A stretch of DNA of 18,257 bases from Smittium culicis (GCA_001970855.1 LSSN01004940.1:1-18257); one strand, 5' to 3'. Positions 1 through 9,163 are shown, counted from the stretch's first letter. A program made the numbers and translations. Notes: generated by a model from the letters alone, not told the origin.

Positions 1-1
1 A

Positions 2-427
2 GATGCCACCGAAGGCTGCAAATTCGTCAGCTTACCTCACGAAATAATTTACCCAGAGTCTGAAAGCAAAGTTCTCGAACTAGTTTCTTCTTCAAACTCG
101 AACGAAAATAATAGCACTAATGGTAAAGGCGATTTTGTTCCTGTAATCACCGATATGGAACAACTCGAAATTGCAATCAAATCTCTTCTGGAAATGATCG
201 ATCGCGTATCCAAATATGTTGACTCCGTAATCGCTGGCTCTCAAAAACCAAACGTCGTTGTCGGAAAATATTTACTAGACATGCTCGCTTCTGTTCCCAA
301 AATTGACCCTGCTCATTTCGAAACCCTCTTCCAAAGCCACTTGCAAAACATTCTCATGGTCCTCTACTTGAGTAACTTGACCAGAACTCAAATCAGCCTC
401 GCCAATCGTCTCCACCACATCGTTTAA
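2..427 (+). CDS. EIF3F: eIF3 subunit f (translation initiation factor), 3' end only
   Basis: This is the last part of a gene that begins left of the window. It reads in one frame for 141 codons to a TAA at 425-427. eIF3f is an MPN-domain, non-catalytic subunit of the eIF3 complex, which binds the 40S ribosome during cytoplasmic translation initiation. The N-terminal MPN core lies mostly outside the window. Visible parts are a Ser/Asn-rich linker (residues about 29-40 of this fragment), then the helical C-terminal region: 'MIDRVSKYVDSVI' (about 66-78), 'DMLASVPKIDP' (about 93-103) and the final helix 'NILMVLYLSNLTRTQISLA' (about 116-134), all typical of the family. Codons are rich in C-ending forms and the exon is far less AT-rich than its surroundings. 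A CTG codon falls at a position that is hydrophobic in the family, which fits the standard code rather than CUG-Ser. Family assignment is confident; a fungal origin is inferred. Confidence 0.9.
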   Translation, partial: DATEGCKFVSLPHEIIYPESESKVLELVSSSNSNENNSTNGKGDFVPVITDMEQLEIAIKSLLEMIDRVSKYVDSVIAGSQKPNVVVGKYLLDMLASVPKIDPAHFETLFQSHLQNILMVLYLSNLTRTQISLANRLHHIV

Positions 428-1021
428 ACCCTTTACTATTTCATCAAAATTACCACTTCCTCCCTTCTTTTGTCTAATTAAAAAATAATACACTAAACAG
501 TATACATATTTTTTTCTTGCTTTACCCACTTTTTTTTTTTTGACTAATCATTTTTTCTAAAAATATAATTTTCAACTACTATTAACATGCAACTATTCCA
601 TTCATATTCACTATTCAAAACATCCTTTAAAAACTGCTATTTTTTTTAATTTGTGAAGCAAATTTCCAACTAAAACTTTTTCTCAAATAGCCCATATCAT
701 ATGATTGCTTTAAATTATCCCATAGTTTATTCGTTTTAGATTTTGAGTTTATACCATCTTTGGTCTACTTATTTTTTATTAGTATTTAGTTGCTTGAAAT
801 AGACAAGTATACTAATGAATTCAGCAGTTTAACAAAAAAAAAAAAAGTGGAATCTATTCAAACTTGACAATTTATTACTGAAAACTACCAGACATTTTTT
901 ATTTGGCAAAAAATTATAACAAAAGATGTTAAAGCTAAGTTATATAAAAATATAATATTCTTTAGGGAAACAAATAAGCCCTTAATAATGTTGATTATCG
1001 ATTAAATGAATAAATAAAATA
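428..1021. other. Intergenic region between convergent genes
   Basis: No reading frame here looks coding. It holds the 3' flanks of eIF3f (+) and of the first paralogue (-), so two transcripts converge. The first 50 bases after the eIF3f stop are pyrimidine-rich, as 3' UTRs often are. A run of 12 T (530-541) and a run of 13 A (834-846) are the only simple repeats. I see no tRNA or other RNA gene. Confidence 0.6.
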
Positions 1022-1771
1022 TTAAATAACATCTTTTAGATGCTTTTTGACTAATGACAATCTACCAATTTCTATCTTCTTAAAAGCTTCAATTATTTTC
1101 CTGAACTTTTCGCTGTTAACTCCTTTTTGAGTTTCATCCATGTTATTGTGCTCGACAAGGAGTCTTTTGAGTTTAGAAAAGTCAAATGATGACATTTCGA
1201 GTTTCGACACAGTATTTGAAAAAACCTTAATTCCTCGCATAATTCTGGATACTCCATAAACCAAAGTTGCCAAATTCTTGTCTCTATTTCGCAACTGATA
1301 CCATTGCTCACAGGTCAAGCTGTTGTCCTCGAACACCACCCTGAATGCGTATATATGCAGTCGCTTCCTCATATTATCTTTGGTAGTATCACTCGGCTCA
1401 TCACATAGCTCGGTCCTTGTCAGTGTTGGTAAAATATAGCTACCATTAATCCAAGATTTGTACAGATCTTCTTGGTCAGGCTTTATTTTAGATATGCTTG
1501 GTATATACAAATCTTTGCATACAACATTTGTAAGTCTACTTGTCAACTCAGATTCTCGAGAAGTTTCTCCAGAAAAATCTGATATTTCAGCAGCTGCACC
1601 CCCTTTCATCATCGTCGCTTCGCTGATCAGCGCTCCCCAATAGTAGCTTTTAGTGATAAGTAGTGATGCGACCATATTTCCAGGCTCGCCTATTCCCTCA
1701 TAAAGCTTAGAAAATATTAAATATAGATCCAAGCCATTTGGGATCATTGTGTTCTCATTAAGCATAACCAT
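1022..1771 (-). CDS. Unrecognised 249-residue protein, paralogue 1
   Basis: This is a single uninterrupted reading frame starting at ATG 1771-1769, with A at -3, and ending in TAA at 1024-1022. I do not recognise the family. It has no signal peptide and no transmembrane stretch, so it is probably cytosolic or nuclear. Conserved blocks shared with the two neighbouring copies are 'LDLYLIFSKL' (14-23), 'GNMVASLL..KSYYWG' (31-46), 'SWI' (106-108), 'AFRVVFEDN' (142-150), 'QW' (156-157), 'LVYGVSRIMRG' (170-180), 'FDFSKLKRLLVE' (196-207) and the charged C-terminal helix (about 216-246). Residues about 53-83 are a variable, polar linker, richer in G+C than the rest. The copy at 6370-7119 matches without gaps at 140 of 249 positions by hand count, so the frame and start are well supported. 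Helical content and a basic C-terminus would suit nucleic-acid or protein binding, but that is a guess. A domesticated mobile-element or viral protein is possible and untested. Confidence 0.85.
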   Translation of the reverse strand: MVMLNENTMIPNGLDLYLIFSKLYEGIGEPGNMVASLLITKSYYWGALISEATMMKGGAAAEISDFSGETSRESELTSRLTNVVCKDLYIPSISKIKPDQEDLYKSWINGSYILPTLTRTELCDEPSDTTKDNMRKRLHIYAFRVVFEDNSLTCEQWYQLRNRDKNLATLVYGVSRIMRGIKVFSNTVSKLEMSSFDFSKLKRLLVEHNNMDETQKGVNSEKFRKIIEAFKKIEIGRLSLVKKHLKDVI

Positions 1772-2140
1772 TTTTATTTAGCTTATACTTATAACTTTAA
1801 TTATTACTATACTTATGAATATTTAATTATTAAATTGTTTTAAATCTAGCAAAATATTTATGCTATATACGGATTGCAATCATTCATTGATAAATTTCAA
1901 TGTATTTATAGATTTAGATAGAATTTTCATAACACCTTTCTATTCTTGTATAAAAAATATACCCTATTTTAACTGCTGCCAATATCTATTAAAGTCTAAA
2001 ATCATTTTAGTCGAATTTAGAAATACATGCTTACTTTACATTCTATAATTAAAGGCATAGGAAACTCACAATTCGCCTTATTAAATAAATTAATTACAAT
2101 AAATTCTTATTTACTATAGCTAAACTGTATTATTTGAATT

Positions 2141-2338
2141 GTGATGTTTAATTTAAGCAAAATCGAGCATGATGTTGCTTCACTCACTCAAAGATGTTTG
2201 CAATCAAAAAAAATTCAATTTTTACAATATAAAACTATATCTAAAATTGTATCCTTGTGGTATTTATTAAACAAAGAATATAGTGATACCATCAAAGAAA
2301 AAACTAGAACCAATGGTTATTATATATGCCGTCTATAA
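2141..2338 (+). other. Doubtful 65-codon reading frame
   Basis: The frame runs from ATG 2141 to TAA 2336-2338, giving a protein of mixed composition that contains Cys, Trp, His, Glu and Asp rather than only the Ile/Lys/Asn/Tyr/Phe expected of random AT-rich DNA. Local G+C is somewhat higher than in the flanks. I do not recognise the product and see no paralogue in the window. It could be a small gene, an exon, or a remnant of a dead gene. Chance is also possible at this length. Confidence 0.15.
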
Positions 2339-3023
2339 TTAAGACGCTTAACGGGAAATTAATAATATATATAATTATTAATAAATATATTTTGTATTTA
2401 ATATTATATTTTCCCACACCATTTTCGATCAACATATTTATCTTTGGTATATACTTGATTTAAACAAAGCAAGTTTAGTATATTGGAATGCCTTTCATGC
2501 TTCCTATAATTTCTTATATTGGCAATCCACAATACTTTGAATTAATAATAATTACCGACAATCAATTAATTAATTTGGAATAAATTTAATTAGCTGCAAA
2601 AGTATTTATTTTTATAGTATATAGCTAATAAATATATTTTAATATATGCAATTATTTTTATATAATTACATCGATAATTATATATATATGTATTATATAT
2701 GGTTCATGTATTATTGCATAGTATCATCGCATATACTCGCTTGTGCTCTAAAAGATAAATTGATTACGAGCTAATCAAAAATATTTATGCTAACTAAAAA
2801 TGATTATCGAGTTTATTTGAAAATATTGATATTAAACAATCTATATAATATCGAATTTCTAGTAAAAGTAAATTATTTCCAAGAAATAAAAAATCAAAAA
2901 TATATTTTAAACTTTTTATTGAGGAAACATAATTTTTTACTTATTTATTTTTTATATCATTATTATTGGGTTTTAATTTGATTTTTTGCATTGATCTACG
3001 CTATATTTATTATAATTATAGTT

Positions 3024-3122
3024 AAAATATCAAGTTAATTGTATTTTAGCTTGTAAAATATAATTTTTTTTTATTTTTTTTTTATCAAAATTATATTTCA
3101 TTAAATACAATCATCATATTTT
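3024..3122. repeat. Degenerate inverted repeat (fold-back), 99 bp
   Basis: Three blocks match their reverse complements in the correct mirrored order. AAATATAATTTT (3056-3067) pairs with AAAATTATATTT (3087-3098), ATTGTATTT (3038-3046) pairs with AAATACAAT (3103-3111), and AAAATAT (3024-3030) pairs with ATATTTT (3116-3122). The loop is 19 bases, nearly all T. Ordered pairing over about 40 bases per arm suggests a decayed fold-back element rather than one chance hairpin, although A/T-only DNA makes chance pairing common. Confidence 0.4.
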
Positions 3123-3775
3123 CTCAATGTTATAAAAAATTGATTTATGAAATTTTAACTTGCAGAAAATTTTCCATTTTAGTTAAATGGCGTAAAATGT
3201 TCTTTGGAAGGTTTTGCTAAACTCCGTTCATACTCGTGTTATTTTTTTCCCTAAAAAAATCGAAAAATAAAATAGGCAAAAGTAAATTTTTATGGTTAAA
3301 AATGTAAAAAAAATCTTTGATTTTCCTTAAAAAATCATTTTGAAAAGGTATCTTATATCTTTAGTAATTATCAATTTTCAATTTTTAGTTTTTATCCTGA
3401 ATACATTTATAAATGATTTATATGTATATTTTAGATTCTATAAATATATTCGATTACGATATATAAAGGCACAAGAAAAAAATAAAATAACCTTAGATTC
3501 ACACCACTTATCTTGGAAAACTAAGTCTACGATACATTCAGCTGATAAAAAACCCAATTTACATTACACTTGAAAAAATAAATTCTTAATAAAAATCTAT
3601 GAATGATTATTATTTAGTGGATTTTATTAATGATAAAGTTAGGATTAATTGTTTTTTTTCATCTACTGATATTTTGAACTTGTTTATTATTATTGTTTTA
3701 TTTATTAAATAAGTGTATTTTTATCTGTTAAAAAAATCCAACCAAAGAATAATATAATGTATGATTGTGATTATT

Positions 3776-4519
3776 TTAATAATTTATACCTAGACCTTTA
3801 AAAGCTTTATTTACTAAATTCGTGCGACGAAGTTCAAGCTTTTTAAAGTATTCTACCATTCTTTTGAACTTTTCACCACCTACCCCCTTTTCTTTTTGAT
3901 CCATATGTGCATAATCAACTAGAAGTCTTTTCAATTTTGAGAAATCAATAGAGAATATTTTTTTGTTTGATACCAATTTTAAATAAAAGTCTATACCTCT
4001 TATGATTCTGGCTACACAATACACCAGCTCGGCTAATTCTTCGTCACTATTTTTAGCATCATTCCACTGTTCATAAGTGAGGAAGCTATTTTGGTAAACT
4101 GTTCTATAAGCAAATATGTGACACTTCCTATTCATAATATTTCTTGTTTTATGATCAATGTCTTCACAATAGTCTGATTTCTTCATTATTGGAAGTCTAA
4201 ATTCCCTATTTATCCAAGATGTATAAAGATCCATTTGATATGGACTTATAAATGATATAGTCGGTATGAATAAATCATCAGTTATGAGACTGCGTATATT
4301 ATTCTTCAACTTAGATTCAGCATCGTTATTTGATGGTTTATCTTTTATAACGTCATTAATTTTAGAACCACTTAGTAAAAATCCTAAGTAGTAAGATTTT
4401 GCGCTTAGTAGTGAAGCTAGCATATTCCCGGACCGCCCACTTCCTTCAATAAGATCTGAAAAAATCAAATAAAGATCAATTCCATTCGGAACTAAGGGAT
4501 TATCGATCACCTGTACCAT
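3776..4519 (-). CDS. Unrecognised 247-residue protein, paralogue 2
   Basis: This second member of the three-copy family is intact from ATG 4519-4517 to TAA at 3778-3776. I chose this start because the frame stays open upstream only to a TGA at 4594-4592 with no ATG, and because all three copies then begin Met-Val and align from residue 1. The protein keeps the family blocks: 'IDLYLIF' (14-20), 'GNM.ASLL..KSYY.G' (31-46), 'SWI', 'AYRTVYQN', 'EQW', 'LVYCVARIIRGI', 'DFSKLKRLLVDY' and 'KGVGGEKFKRMVEYFKKLE'. It is the most divergent copy. 'GEPGNM' is 'GRSGNM' here, the Trp after 'KSYY' is Leu, the variable linker is a few residues shorter, and the C-terminus ends in 'GLGINY' instead of 'HLKxx'. 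It has no signal peptide or membrane helix. Function is unknown. An upstream exon joined by splicing cannot be excluded. Confidence 0.82.
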   Translation of the reverse strand: MVQVIDNPLVPNGIDLYLIFSDLIEGSGRSGNMLASLLSAKSYYLGFLLSGSKINDVIKDKPSNNDAESKLKNNIRSLITDDLFIPTISFISPYQMDLYTSWINREFRLPIMKKSDYCEDIDHKTRNIMNRKCHIFAYRTVYQNSFLTYEQWNDAKNSDEELAELVYCVARIIRGIDFYLKLVSNKKIFSIDFSKLKRLLVDYAHMDQKEKGVGGEKFKRMVEYFKKLELRRTNLVNKAFKGLGINY

Positions 4520-4802
4520 ATCAAACTTATTAAATTTTTTTTGAAGCGTCGAGAAAAAACTTATTTTCAAAATGATAAAAAATTGGTAATATCAAACGAG
4601 TAAATATACTAAACAGTATTCCAAAACCTATGGATTCAGCTTTGGTATTCTCGAACTATTTATAATCTTTTTATAACAAAAAAATTTCACTTTTATAATT
4701 AAATTGCGATACTACTCTTGAAATTCTAAATTGAATGAATAATAAATTATTAATCAAAGGTAATCTACTATTTGATTAAGCATGGAAAATTTTTATAATT
4801 TT

Positions 4803-4890
4803 ATTTTTATTTTTATTTTTATTTTTATTTTTATTTTTATTTTTATTTTTATTTTTATTTTTATTTTTATTTTTATTTTTATTTTTATTT
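4803..4890. repeat. Perfect (ATTTTT)n microsatellite
   Basis: Fourteen uninterrupted copies of ATTTTT run from 4803 to 4886, followed by a partial unit ATTT, 88 bp in all. There is no substitution in the array, so it is either young or actively maintained by slippage, unlike the diverged DNA around it. Copy number in the assembly may be unreliable. Confidence 0.95.
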
Positions 4891-5795
4891 GATAAGTAAA
4901 AAAAAATTAAATTTATACTATATTGATCATCTTTATCGAAAAATCATAAATTTAACTTATTTATCGAATAAAAATATTATAATTGTATTTATTTTAATTA
5001 AGCTTGATATCTAAAGATCAATATTATCATTTAAATAATAAATACTATACTTTATTTTATAACAACAAGCTTTGTACTTAATAGAGATAATGCTAATATA
5101 TTAACTTAACATATCACTGTTTGATGTAAATTTATTATTTCTGGTAATATTAGGTTTTTTTCTTGGTTTTTTAATAAATAAGTAGAAATTAAAACCTGAG
5201 ATAGTTTACCACGGCATTAATATATTAAAGAAACTCGATTTTATGGATCAAATTTTATAAAATTTAATATATCAAATTATCTTTCCCACTATTTTTTCTA
5301 TGTGGATTTTAGTTAAATATATTTATGCTATTAAAAAAAGAAAATAAACATCTTTAAAAATCTTAAATTTAATAATAGATATAGAATTATCAAAAATTTC
5401 CGATAAATAGCTTTTCTCACTATATAATCTTGTTTTAAAACTTTAAATTATAATGAATTGCACCTCTATATTACAATCAATAATTTTCATTAAAGTATAC
5501 ATAGTTAATTTTTATTCAAAATGTAAACTGTTTTTTTCACAATATTATATCACAGACTGTAATTTCTGGAATTTTTTTTATTTAATATTACAACTTTATT
5601 AACTCATAAACTATTACGATTTATTTATATCATAGAATAATATTAAGAACTGTTATATTTATGAAAAGCGTAAATAGTAATTAGACAGTATTCCCATGTT
5701 TATTTTGATTTTTATCAAGTTTTAGGACAAGATAACTTGTATTTTTTTTAGAAAAAGCGGATTGATTATAAAATAAAATTAAAATAGCATCTTTA

Positions 5796-5818
5796 ATATA
5801 TATATATATATATATATA
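5796..5818. repeat. Short AT dinucleotide run
   Basis: This is a perfect alternating A/T tract of 23 bases inside non-coding spacer. It is self-complementary and could form a cruciform. No function is implied. Confidence 0.85.
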
Positions 5819-6369
5819 ATCAACTATAATCTTATATATGCGGTTTATATTAACTAAGATAATGTATTATTGTACCATATTATAAAATTAATAATCACAG
5901 TTATGTTTAATTCACATATAATACAAGTTGAATCAAAAATTCTGGTACAATACAAGTATTTAGAACCTATTATGAATTAGTTATGTACTTTTGCTCAAAA
6001 CTTTAACGTAATTTATAAATGAATATTTTTTTCATTGTAACAAAACACTTTTTATTATTTTTTCATAAAAAAAATGTTCATAAGCAAATTTAATGTTTTC
6101 TAATAATTGTGATACATAAGGATGATTTCTAATTACCTAGGTGTAATTTTTTGTCATATTTTTTTATTTATTTATGTATACATTGTTACATCTATTGTCT
6201 AGAAAAAATACATTATGATTATACTTATCAAATTAAAATAAAAATAGTTGATTTTTTTTATATGAAAGTAGTTATAAATGAATTTAGATTTTTTTTCAAT
6301 TACTATATTAATAAATAAACAACAGACTAAGAAAAAAAATGAAATTTTTTATTATATTGTAGAATTTAA

Positions 6370-7119
6370 TTAAACGATATTCTTGAGGTGCTTCTCTACT
6401 AACGAAAGACGGCCAAGTTCAATATTCTTAAAAGCCTCAACAATTTTTTTATATTTCTCTCCATTGATACCCTTTTTAGAATCATCAATGTAAGCATATT
6501 CAACAAGAATTTTTTTAAGCTTGGAATAGTCAAAGGATTTAAACTCCAAGTTTGTAACTGTATTAGAAAAAGTTCTTATTCCTCTTATTATTCTTGATAC
6601 TCCATAAACTAGATTAGCAAAATCAACATTTTTGTTTCTCGCTTCATACCACTGCTTATATGATAAATTATTATTTTCGTATACGGTTCTAAAAGCTAGT
6701 AAATGGCATCTTTTTGACATATTGTGTCTGGTAAAGTCGCTAGGGCTGTCACAATATTCGTTTTCTAATATCTTTGGAAGTGAAAAACTGCCTTTGATCC
6801 ATTTTTTGTAGATGTTTTTTTGCTCAGGCTTAATACATTTTATACCCGGTATAGACAAATCTTTACTTATTAGATTTGAAATTTTTCCTGCAAGTTCAAT
6901 TTCTTTACTTTTAGGATCAGGTTTTTTTGAAGTTTTACCACTTATACTGAGCTTCATAAACATAGCTTCAGTTAGTAAAGCCCCCCAATAATAGCTCTTT
7001 GTTATTAAAAGTGATGCAACCATGTTACCAGGCTCCCCAGTATATTCAAAAAGTTTTGAAAATACAAAATACAAATCCAACTCGTCTGGCACAAATAAAT
7101 TATCTGTCAATCTTACCAT
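6370..7119 (-). CDS. Unrecognised 249-residue protein, paralogue 3
   Basis: This third member of the family is a single open frame from ATG 7119-7117, with A at -3, to TAA at 6372-6370. It aligns with paralogue 1 over the full 249 residues without a gap, at 140 identities by hand count. Longest shared runs are 'TGEPGNMVASLLITKSYYWG' (27-46 here; the first copy differs only at the first residue), 'LVYGVSRI' (170-177), 'FSNTV' (184-188) and 'GRLSLV' (236-241). The linker at about 53-75 is Lys/Ser-rich and unlike that of paralogue 1, so this segment is under weak constraint. Codons are more A/T-ending than in paralogue 1. It has no secretion signal, membrane segment or recognised catalytic motif. 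The family may bind nucleic acid or protein through its basic helical C-terminus, but this is inference from composition only. Confidence 0.85.
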   Translation of the reverse strand: MVRLTDNLFVPDELDLYFVFSKLFEYTGEPGNMVASLLITKSYYWGALLTEAMFMKLSISGKTSKKPDPKSKEIELAGKISNLISKDLSIPGIKCIKPEQKNIYKKWIKGSFSLPKILENEYCDSPSDFTRHNMSKRCHLLAFRTVYENNNLSYKQWYEARNKNVDFANLVYGVSRIIRGIRTFSNTVTNLEFKSFDYSKLKKILVEYAYIDDSKKGINGEKYKKIVEAFKNIELGRLSLVEKHLKNIV

Positions 7120-9067
7120 CTTTTATTACTCAACGTTTAATAATTATCAATCAAATAAAACTGTATGTTACTAGGTATGATTTTTTACATATCGCTTAAA
7201 TTGTATAGTTTAATTGAAAATTTTTGTTTTTATTCGGTTTTTATATAAAAAAAATAGACTTATAAATAAAATTTTATAGTTAAAGCTTCTTTTTTTTTAA
7301 TGATATTTACCGATTCTTTCTTAACTTTAAATACTTTAAAGAAATATAATATAATCAGAATTAAATAAATTTTACTCCATGATCTAGGAGACTAAAAAAT
7401 TAATATAACAAACCCATGTAATAACCACATCTACTGCATAAAATTTGGCTATTTTAAAAATAATTCGGTTTTAATTGAAAGATTTTGATATATTTCAAGT
7501 TTAGCTAATCTCTAAGGAAAATTTTAGTCTGGTTTAATATTTTGATTTATCTAGTTATATTATTTAATTCTACAGAATCAATAATGATAGATTCAAGAAT
7601 TGATATAAAAAACTATTATGAAATACAAGATTTATCATTAATAAGAAAAAAATATACCCGAACTAAAACAAAATCTTGTTTTTTCGTTAGTAAACATAAC
7701 CTTTGATGTAATTAATCTATTTCTCTAAATGCTAAATATAAATCGATATGAATAGTATTTTTCAAATCCGACTAAAAGCAAAACAAAAAATTTTTTAATC
7801 AATAATAAATGGTAACATAATAACCCATGTTTAACTAACAAAATTTGGTTTATTTATTTATTTTATTAAACTAATAAATTGAAATACGGGTACTGAATAA
7901 TAATACAAATTAATCATCTAAGTTGGTTTATTGTACAAAATTATTTAGAGCGTAATACCTGATATTTTAGTTTTAAAGGTATAAAAACTTATCAATTTGA
8001 GCATCAAAAATTAAAATGAATATTTACCTCTAGTATCATTTAAAGAAAATCTGATAGCCAATTTAATAAGTATTATTTTAATAGAAATTTTTTTTATTGA
8101 AAGTTTCAATCTAAGAACTCCAGCTAAAGTATATTAAAACCCTAATCAAACAGACTTAATTAATTAAGGTAACTGAAAAATAGATATCATGTTACAACTT
8201 ATTGGAATTCAATCAAATAGTATAATAACACTAATATATATTGACCATTTTAATATAAAATTCAATTTTTTATCTTATTAATCTATTTTTGATATATTTA
8301 TTTCTATTTGATAAAATTTCTTTTATTGCTGCCAACATTTGAATTAGCAATTTTAAAAATACAACACTTTACAATATAAGATTATATTGTAAATAAAACC
8401 ATTAATATTCTTTTAAATGAATAAGTTTTTTAATTGAATAATAATAAATTATATTAAATAATATAACCTTTTTTTTATTAAAACTACAAAAAAAATCTTA
8501 GAATCATATAAAAATAATCTCTCTTTAATAAAAAAAATGATGAATTTTCATCATTCCTGTCATAAAAAATGATAAAAATGGTTTATTCGATTATAATATA
8601 ACTCTATGACTTTCAAGCATCGATAAATTTTCATCAATCTTCGATTAAATTCTTTTGGCTAAATCGATTATATAGTATTTCTAAGTTTGCAAATTTAAAT
8701 TCTTATAAATTGTAAAATATTTTATATTTAAAAATTTAATTCTAAAAGTAATATAACATTTAAAAAAAAAAATTTCGTCAAACTAATTGGTATTTTATTT
8801 TTTTTATTCCGCAAAATTTTATTGGCGCAATAAAAAAGCTTGAAAAAATCAAATAGAATAATAAAACATTGAAAATATTAATACAAATATATAACTATTT
8901 CTGAAATCAATTTGTGAATATATATCATTATATATACAAAAAACATAATAATTAAAACACTAATTTGTATAAATAATGATAAAATTTTAATTAAATTACA
9001 TTGCAACATTCATTAAATATTTTTAGTTTCTAAAAAAAAAAAAACACAGATAATTTCGTAAGTATTT
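7120..9067. other. Gene-free AT-rich DNA, start of the desert
   Basis: Upstream region of paralogue 3, then desert. No reading frame looks coding. It holds a perfect palindrome (8536-8555) and weak dispersed similarity of 8301-8385 to 1937-2050. The frame at 6999-7199 (+) is antisense to paralogue 3 at its left end and is not a gene. I see nothing resembling a tRNA, rRNA or spliceosomal RNA. Confidence 0.6.
8536..8555. repeat. Perfect 20-bp palindrome
   Basis: AATGATGAA (8536-8544) and TTCATCATT (8547-8555) are exact reverse complements around a 2-base centre. It could be a protein-binding dyad or simply a chance feature. No neighbouring gene points to a role. Confidence 0.5.
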
Positions 9068-9163
9068 ATGTCTCACGAAAATCAGACGACAAGTAAAGAT
9101 CTGATTAATTCTCAGGCGATGTCAGTAAAGAAAAAAAAATCAAAGGATTTTCAATTAAAATAA
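9068..9163 (+). other. Possible 31-codon reading frame in a less AT-rich patch
   Basis: The frame runs from ATG 9068 to TAA 9161-9163. The predicted peptide begins 'MSHENQTTSKDLINSQAMSV' and ends in a Lys-rich stretch. Codons such as CAC, CAG, ACG, CTG and GCG are rare elsewhere in the desert, so the patch looks like coding DNA or its remnant. A perfect consensus splice donor GTAAGT lies immediately upstream at 9058-9063. It could be a first exon, a small peptide gene, or a dead gene fragment. I do not recognise it. Confidence 0.2.

Larger units (their letters stand above)
1772..3775. other. AT-rich spacer between paralogues 1 and 2
   Basis: This 2 kb stretch lies between the start of paralogue 1 and the stop of paralogue 2, and must contain the promoter of paralogue 1. 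No TATA box can be singled out because the whole sequence is A/T. It holds one doubtful small reading frame (2141-2338) and one degenerate inverted repeat (3024-3122), both listed separately. A stretch at 1937-2050 weakly resembles 8301-8385. The 77-codon frame at 3340-3573 begins at TTG, is low in complexity and looks non-coding. Confidence 0.6.
4520..6369. other. AT-rich spacer between paralogues 2 and 3
   Basis: No coding frame is supported in this 1.85 kb. It contains the upstream region of paralogue 2 and the 3' flank of paralogue 3, a long ATTTTT hexamer array and an AT dinucleotide run, listed separately. It shows no obvious similarity by eye to the spacer at 1772-3775, although the two have nearly the same length and position relative to the paralogues. 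Confidence 0.6.

Noticed and set aside
275..529. 84-codon minus-strand frame across the end of eIF3f
   Set aside because: It is antisense to a clear coding exon for most of its length, and its product has no recognisable feature.
1621..1632. Perfect 12-bp palindrome CGCTGATCAGCG
   Set aside because: It lies inside the coding sequence of paralogue 1, and its codons account for it; a single short palindrome is expected by chance.
1093..1643. Frames at 1093-1311 (-) and 1458-1643 (+)
   Set aside because: Both overlap paralogue 1 in other frames and are not conserved at the equivalent places in the other two copies.
2787..2981. 64-codon plus-strand frame rich in Leu, Asn, Tyr and Phe
   Set aside because: The composition is what random A/T sequence gives, and no motif is visible.
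3340..3573. 77-codon plus-strand frame
   Set aside because: It starts at TTG, has a low-complexity Ile/Phe/Tyr/Lys composition and has no support from neighbours.
7402..7870. Similar words (ACCCATGT followed by AAAATTTGG) at about 7411-7447 and 7824-7847
   Set aside because: The spacing differs and the similarity does not extend on either side, so it is probably background in low-complexity DNA.
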